The notes under the pieces: generated by a model
What the model was told of the DNA's origin: nothing
Database searches by the model: none
The model's input: only the letters and a program-made list of their open reading frames with translations
DNA from: RHKX01 sp963745755
GTDB taxonomy: Bacteria > Actinomycetota > Thermoleophilia > Solirubrobacterales > 70-9
DNA length: 64,000 nucleotides
Direction of reading: 5' to 3'
NCBI GenBank assembly: GCA_963745755.1
Contig: CAVUYP010000001.1
Span: forward strand, 2,728,001-2,792,000
Shown here: piece after piece, positions 61,829 to 64,000 of the stretch
Layout: each line of letters starts with the position of its first letter
Position numbering within the stretch: position 1 is the first letter of the stretch
Made by a program: the position numbers and the translations under genes

Positions 61829-62730
61829 CCTCCACCAAGGCCGGCGCGGCGTGGCTCTCGGTCGTCTCGAACTGCGTCCTGATCCTGCTCAAGGTCGTCG
61901 CCGGGGTGCTGACCGGATCGATCGCGATCCTCACCGAGGCCGTCCATTCGGCGATCGACCTGATCGCGTCGCTGATCGCGCTGGTCTCGGTCCGCAAGGC
62001 CGAGGTGCCGGCCGACGAGGATCACCCCTACGGCCACGAGAAGGCCGAGAACGTCGCTGCCGGGGCCGAGGCGATGCTGATCCTGCTCGGCGCCGTGATC
62101 ATCGTCATCGAGGCCGTGCGGCGCCTCGTCCACGGATCCGAGGTCGAGTCGGTCGGCATCGGCATCGCCGTCATCGCCGCCTCGATCGTCGCCAACCTCG
62201 TCGTCTCCGGCTATCTCTACCGGCGCGCGAGGGCGCTCGAGTCGCCGGCGCTCGAGGGCGACGCCGCCCACCTGCGCGCCGACGCGCTCACCTCCGTCGC
62301 CGTCCTCGTCGGACTCGTCCTCGTCCAGGTGACCGGCGAGGCCGCGTTCGACTCGATCGCGGCGCTGCTCGTCGCCGGCGCGATCGTCGCGACCGGGATC
62401 CGCCTGGCGCTGCGGTCGGGGCGGGTGCTGATGGACGAGGTGCTGCCCGAGCACGAGATGGATCGCATCGAGGTGGTGATCGCGGGCTCGCGTCCGCCGG
62501 AGATGGCCGGCTACCACAAGCTCCGCGGTCGACGCGCCGGATCGCGGCGGCACATCGACCTGCACGTCCAGTTCAAGTCGGGAACGAGCCTCGAACAGGC
62601 CCATCGCGAGGCGCATCGGCTCCGCGACGCGATCGAGGCCGAGTTCAGCAACGCCGACGTGCTGATCCACGTCGAGCCCGAGGAGTCCTACCGCCCGCCG
62701 CGCTCGGCGGGGCCGTTCCGGCAGGGTTGA
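61825..62730 (+). CDS. cation diffusion facilitator (CDF) transporter
   Basis: A 301-residue divalent-metal/proton antiporter with six membrane helices. The metal site residues are in LTEAVHSAIDLIASLIALVS (H-x3-D) and HLRADALTSVAVLVGLVLVQ (H-x3-D). YGHEKAENVAAGAEAMLILL is the second helix signature. The cytosolic C-terminal domain (about 215-290) includes MAGYHKLRGRRAGSRRHIDL and ALIHVEP-like DVLIHVEPEES. Likely exports Zn, Fe or Mn; metal not predictable. GTG start overlapping the rdgB stop (GTGA). Confidence 0.95.
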   Translation: MTSTKAGAAWLSVVSNCVLILLKVVAGVLTGSIAILTEAVHSAIDLIASLIALVSVRKAEVPADEDHPYGHEKAENVAAGAEAMLILLGAVIIVIEAVRRLVHGSEVESVGIGIAVIAASIVANLVVSGYLYRRARALESPALEGDAAHLRADALTSVAVLVGLVLVQVTGEAAFDSIAALLVAGAIVATGIRLALRSGRVLMDEVLPEHEMDRIEVVIAGSRPPEMAGYHKLRGRRAGSRRHIDLHVQFKSGTSLEQAHREAHRLRDAIEAEFSNADVLIHVEPEESYRPPRSAGPFRQG

Positions 62731-62736
62731 ATGCGG

Positions 62737-62877
62737 TCAGGTGAGGTTGACGGCGGCGGCGAGGCCGACGGCGACCAGCGTCAGCGCGTAGCCGGTGTAG
62801 CCGTTGACGGCGACGAGCAGCGCCGCCAGCAGGCAGATGGCGACGACGGTTATCCACGAGCCTCTGGCGAGATCCAC
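62737..62877 (-). CDS. 46-residue membrane protein
   Basis: A GTG at 62877 opens MDLARGSWITVVAICLLAAL continuing LVAVNGYTGYALTLVAVGLA AAVNLT in two hydrophobic helices with a short polar turn (NGYTG). It ends six bases from the convergent CDF stop. The compact two-helix hairpin, clean reading frame and gap-filling position favour a real small gene. Family unknown. Confidence 0.55.
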   Translation of the reverse strand: MDLARGSWITVVAICLLAALLVAVNGYTGYALTLVAVGLAAAVNLT

Positions 62878-62906
62878 GTCGCTATTTTCCCCCAGGTGAC
62901 GGATGA

Positions 62907-63275
62907 ATGTCAGTGCGGCCTGCGGTGAGGACGGCGAACGACCAGCCCCTGACCGCCGACGAGCTCGTCTCCGGGCTGGTCGATCGGTCGGCCGGACTGC
63001 ACGCCTGCGCGCTCATCGACCCCGCCGGCCGGCTGCTGGCGGCGAGCGCCGCCGGCGACTGGACCGCGCAGGCGGACCGGCTCTGGGCCGCCGTCGAGGA
63101 TCCGTCGCGGCCGGCCGCCGCCTACGTCCACGTGGCGATCGATGGCGGCGAGCTGTTCGCGGTCCGCTCCGGCCACGGCTCGGTGATCGCGATCACCGAC
63201 CGCTTCGCGCTCTCGTCACTGATGCTCTGCGATCTGCGGGCGGCGCTGCGGCGACTTGCTCCGGCGGCGGCATGA
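62907..63275 (+). CDS. roadblock/LC7-like small protein
   Basis: A 122-residue protein with the alternating helix-strand pattern of roadblock/longin-type domains: LTADELVSGLVDRSAGLHAC, ALIDPAGRLLAASAAGDW, YVHVAIDGGELFAVRSGHGS and VIAITDRFALSSLMLCDLRA. In actinobacteria such proteins often regulate small GTPases, but no GTPase gene is nearby. ATG at 62907; an in-frame GTG lies shortly downstream. Its stop overlaps the start of the next gene (ATGA). Confidence 0.7.
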   Translation: MSVRPAVRTANDQPLTADELVSGLVDRSAGLHACALIDPAGRLLAASAAGDWTAQADRLWAAVEDPSRPAAAYVHVAIDGGELFAVRSGHGSVIAITDRFALSSLMLCDLRAALRRLAPAAA

Positions 63276-63490
63276 TCGAGAAACCGCACCGGTTCCTGAT
63301 CGACCGGGTCAGCTCCTACGGCGAGGAGGGCAAGGCCTACCTGCGGCGCCGGAAGATGCGCAGCCGCCCGTTCGCCCGGGTCCGCTACGAGGGTGGCGAG
63401 GAGGTCGCCCTCGATCCCGGCGGCGAGCGCGGTGAGGTCCTCTTCGCCGTCGCCACGGCGCTGATCGAAGCCGGCGACGAGCGCGACTGA
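63272..63490 (+). CDS. small basic hypothetical protein
   Basis: A 72-residue protein starting IEKPHRFLIDRVSSYGEEGK and AYLRRRKMRSRPFARVRYEG, then a short acidic end (ALIEAGDERD). The basic first half could bind nucleic acid. The ATGA overlap with the roadblock-like gene implies translational coupling and a shared role. No family recognised. Confidence 0.6.
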   Translation: MIEKPHRFLIDRVSSYGEEGKAYLRRRKMRSRPFARVRYEGGEEVALDPGGERGEVLFAVATALIEAGDERD

Positions 63491-63516
63491 CCGGGGGGGG
63501 GCATGATTCGGCGCCG

Positions 63517-63531
63517 CGGGGTTGAACCCCG
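63517..63531. promoter_or_regulatory. 15-base inverted repeat before a small gene
   Basis: CGGGGTT-G-AACCCCG is a perfect 7-1-7 inverted repeat ending three bases before the ATG at 63535. As RNA it could not fold tightly with a one-base loop, so a protein operator is more likely than a hairpin. A run of nine G precedes it at about 63493-63501. Confidence 0.35.
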
Positions 63532-63534
63532 TGA

Positions 63535-63762
63535 ATGCCGGCGATCGATCAGGACGGTTTGTCTCGCGACGAGCTCGCGGCGGTGCGGGCGGCGCTCGTC
63601 CGCGACCCCGATCTGGGCGCCGAGCTCGATCTGATCCTGCCGGCGCTCGCGCCGGCGGCGCGGAGCGCCTTCTGGCACCGGTTCGCCACCGGCTGCCGCC
63701 GCGAGCGCCCCGCCGCCGCGGTCCTCGCCGCGCTCATCGCCACGGCCCGACGGCCGCGCTGA
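63535..63762 (+). CDS. small hypothetical protein
   Basis: A 75-residue helical frame: PAIDQDGLSRDELAAVRAAL, VRDPDLGAELDLILPALAPA and HRFATGCRRERPAAAVLAAL. It resembles nothing I know. The balanced hydrophobic/charged pattern and the ATG just after the inverted repeat favour coding, but the GC-rich context makes chance frames common. Confidence 0.45.
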   Translation: MPAIDQDGLSRDELAAVRAALVRDPDLGAELDLILPALAPAARSAFWHRFATGCRRERPAAAVLAALIATARRPR

Positions 63763-63849
63763 GCGCCCTCCGGGGCGGCCGGCGGTGGGCCGGGGTTTGC
63801 CGGGCGAGCGCCGTTTCGGGCGCCGGACCGAACGAGGAGGAACGACCCG

Positions 63850-64000
63850 ATGCAGATCAGCCCGACCCAGAGCCGCCGTCGATCGGCCGTCGCCGCGACG
63901 GCGGTCGGCGCCTTCCTGCTGGCCGCGATCGCCGCCGCCGTCAGCCCGGCGACCGCCGCCGCCGGCCGCTACGAGGTCGTCCAGTGCGATCGCGCCAACC
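63850..64000 (+). CDS. secreted protein, cut by the right window edge
   Basis: An ATG at 63850, preceded by GAGGAGGAACGACCC, a strong ribosome binding site, opens a signal peptide (RRRSAVAATAVGAFLLAAIA then AAVSPATAAA) and the mature start GRYEVVQCDRAN. The R-Y-E-V-V-Q-C-D opening is seen in large secreted proteins of Solirubrobacterales with unknown function. Only 50 codons are visible, so domains cannot be given. Confidence 0.75.
   Translation, partial: MQISPTQSRRRSAVAATAVGAFLLAAIAAAVSPATAAAGRYEVVQCDRAN

Noticed and set aside
63493..63501. Run of nine G as a phase-variation tract
   Set aside because: It is intergenic with no nearby promoter hexamer at a suitable distance, so a switching role cannot be supported.

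Overview
The window is very GC-rich (roughly 70%) with strong G/C bias at third codon positions, so antisense reading frames stay open over almost every gene. The gene content points to an actinobacterium of the class Thermoleophilia (Solirubrobacterales-like): a SUF-only Fe-S system with Rieske and SufT-type genes, a CysO/CysM/Mec/MoeZ cysteine route, a wax-ester synthase, and many secreted proteins and lipoproteins of the kind common in that group. Taxonomy is an inference from gene content. I saw no tRNA, rRNA, CRISPR array, prophage or insertion sequence. No stretch longer than 300 bases lacks a gene; the longest gaps are 4951-5195 and 44516-44760.

Layout. 1-4.4 kb: truncated DUF559 protein, acetyltransferase, HAD hydrolase, FxsA and a SufT-like factor. 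4.4-8.1 kb: secreted cupredoxin, Cys-rich secreted protein, EamA transporter. 8.1-14.1 kb: wax ester synthase, M28 peptidase, RDD protein, IspH, a cysteine-less thioredoxin-fold protein and a TenA/CADD-like protein. 14.1-16.8 kb: a compact set of small membrane proteins, a cupredoxin and a polytopic membrane protein. 16.8-25.6 kb: the suf genes on the minus strand (Rrf2 regulator, sufC, sufS, sufU, then Rieske, sufB, sufD), split by a plus-strand glycosyltransferase and sulfotransferase pair. 25.6-30.5 kb: acetyltransferase, molybdenum-carrier-like protein inside a direct repeat, methyltransferase, LuxR-type two-component pair, HtpX. 30.5-32.0 kb: MoeZ-like activating enzyme and CysO. 32.1-39.1 kb: an exopolysaccharide locus (two paralogous glycoside hydrolases, O-antigen ligase, polyprenyl glycosylphosphotransferase, GT2). 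39.1-43.7 kb: a polar amino acid ABC transporter divergent from cysM, mec and a zinc-ribbon protein. 43.7-57.2 kb: penicillin acylase family protein, endonuclease IV, GDPD, DUF1152, DUF1802, hydantoinase/oxoprolinase A and B, NadB. 57.3-64 kb: histone-deacetylase-like enzyme, coiled-coil protein, Flp-type pilin, rph, rdgB, CDF transporter and several small genes.

Two themes tie the genes together. The first is sulfur: Fe-S assembly (suf, Rieske, SufT) and protein-thiocarboxylate cysteine synthesis (MoeZ, CysO, CysM, Mec), with a possible cystine-type importer. The moeZ and cysM genes share an almost identical 20-bp element ending at the start codon. The second is the cell surface: exopolysaccharide genes, secreted hydrolases, cupredoxins and a pilin.

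Data quality matters here. Sixteen single-base frameshifts interrupt otherwise intact genes, including sufS. Each restored gene length becomes divisible by three when the inferred indels are removed, and most are one-base insertions. I read them mainly as sequencing or assembly error and annotate the full-length genes, noting each break.
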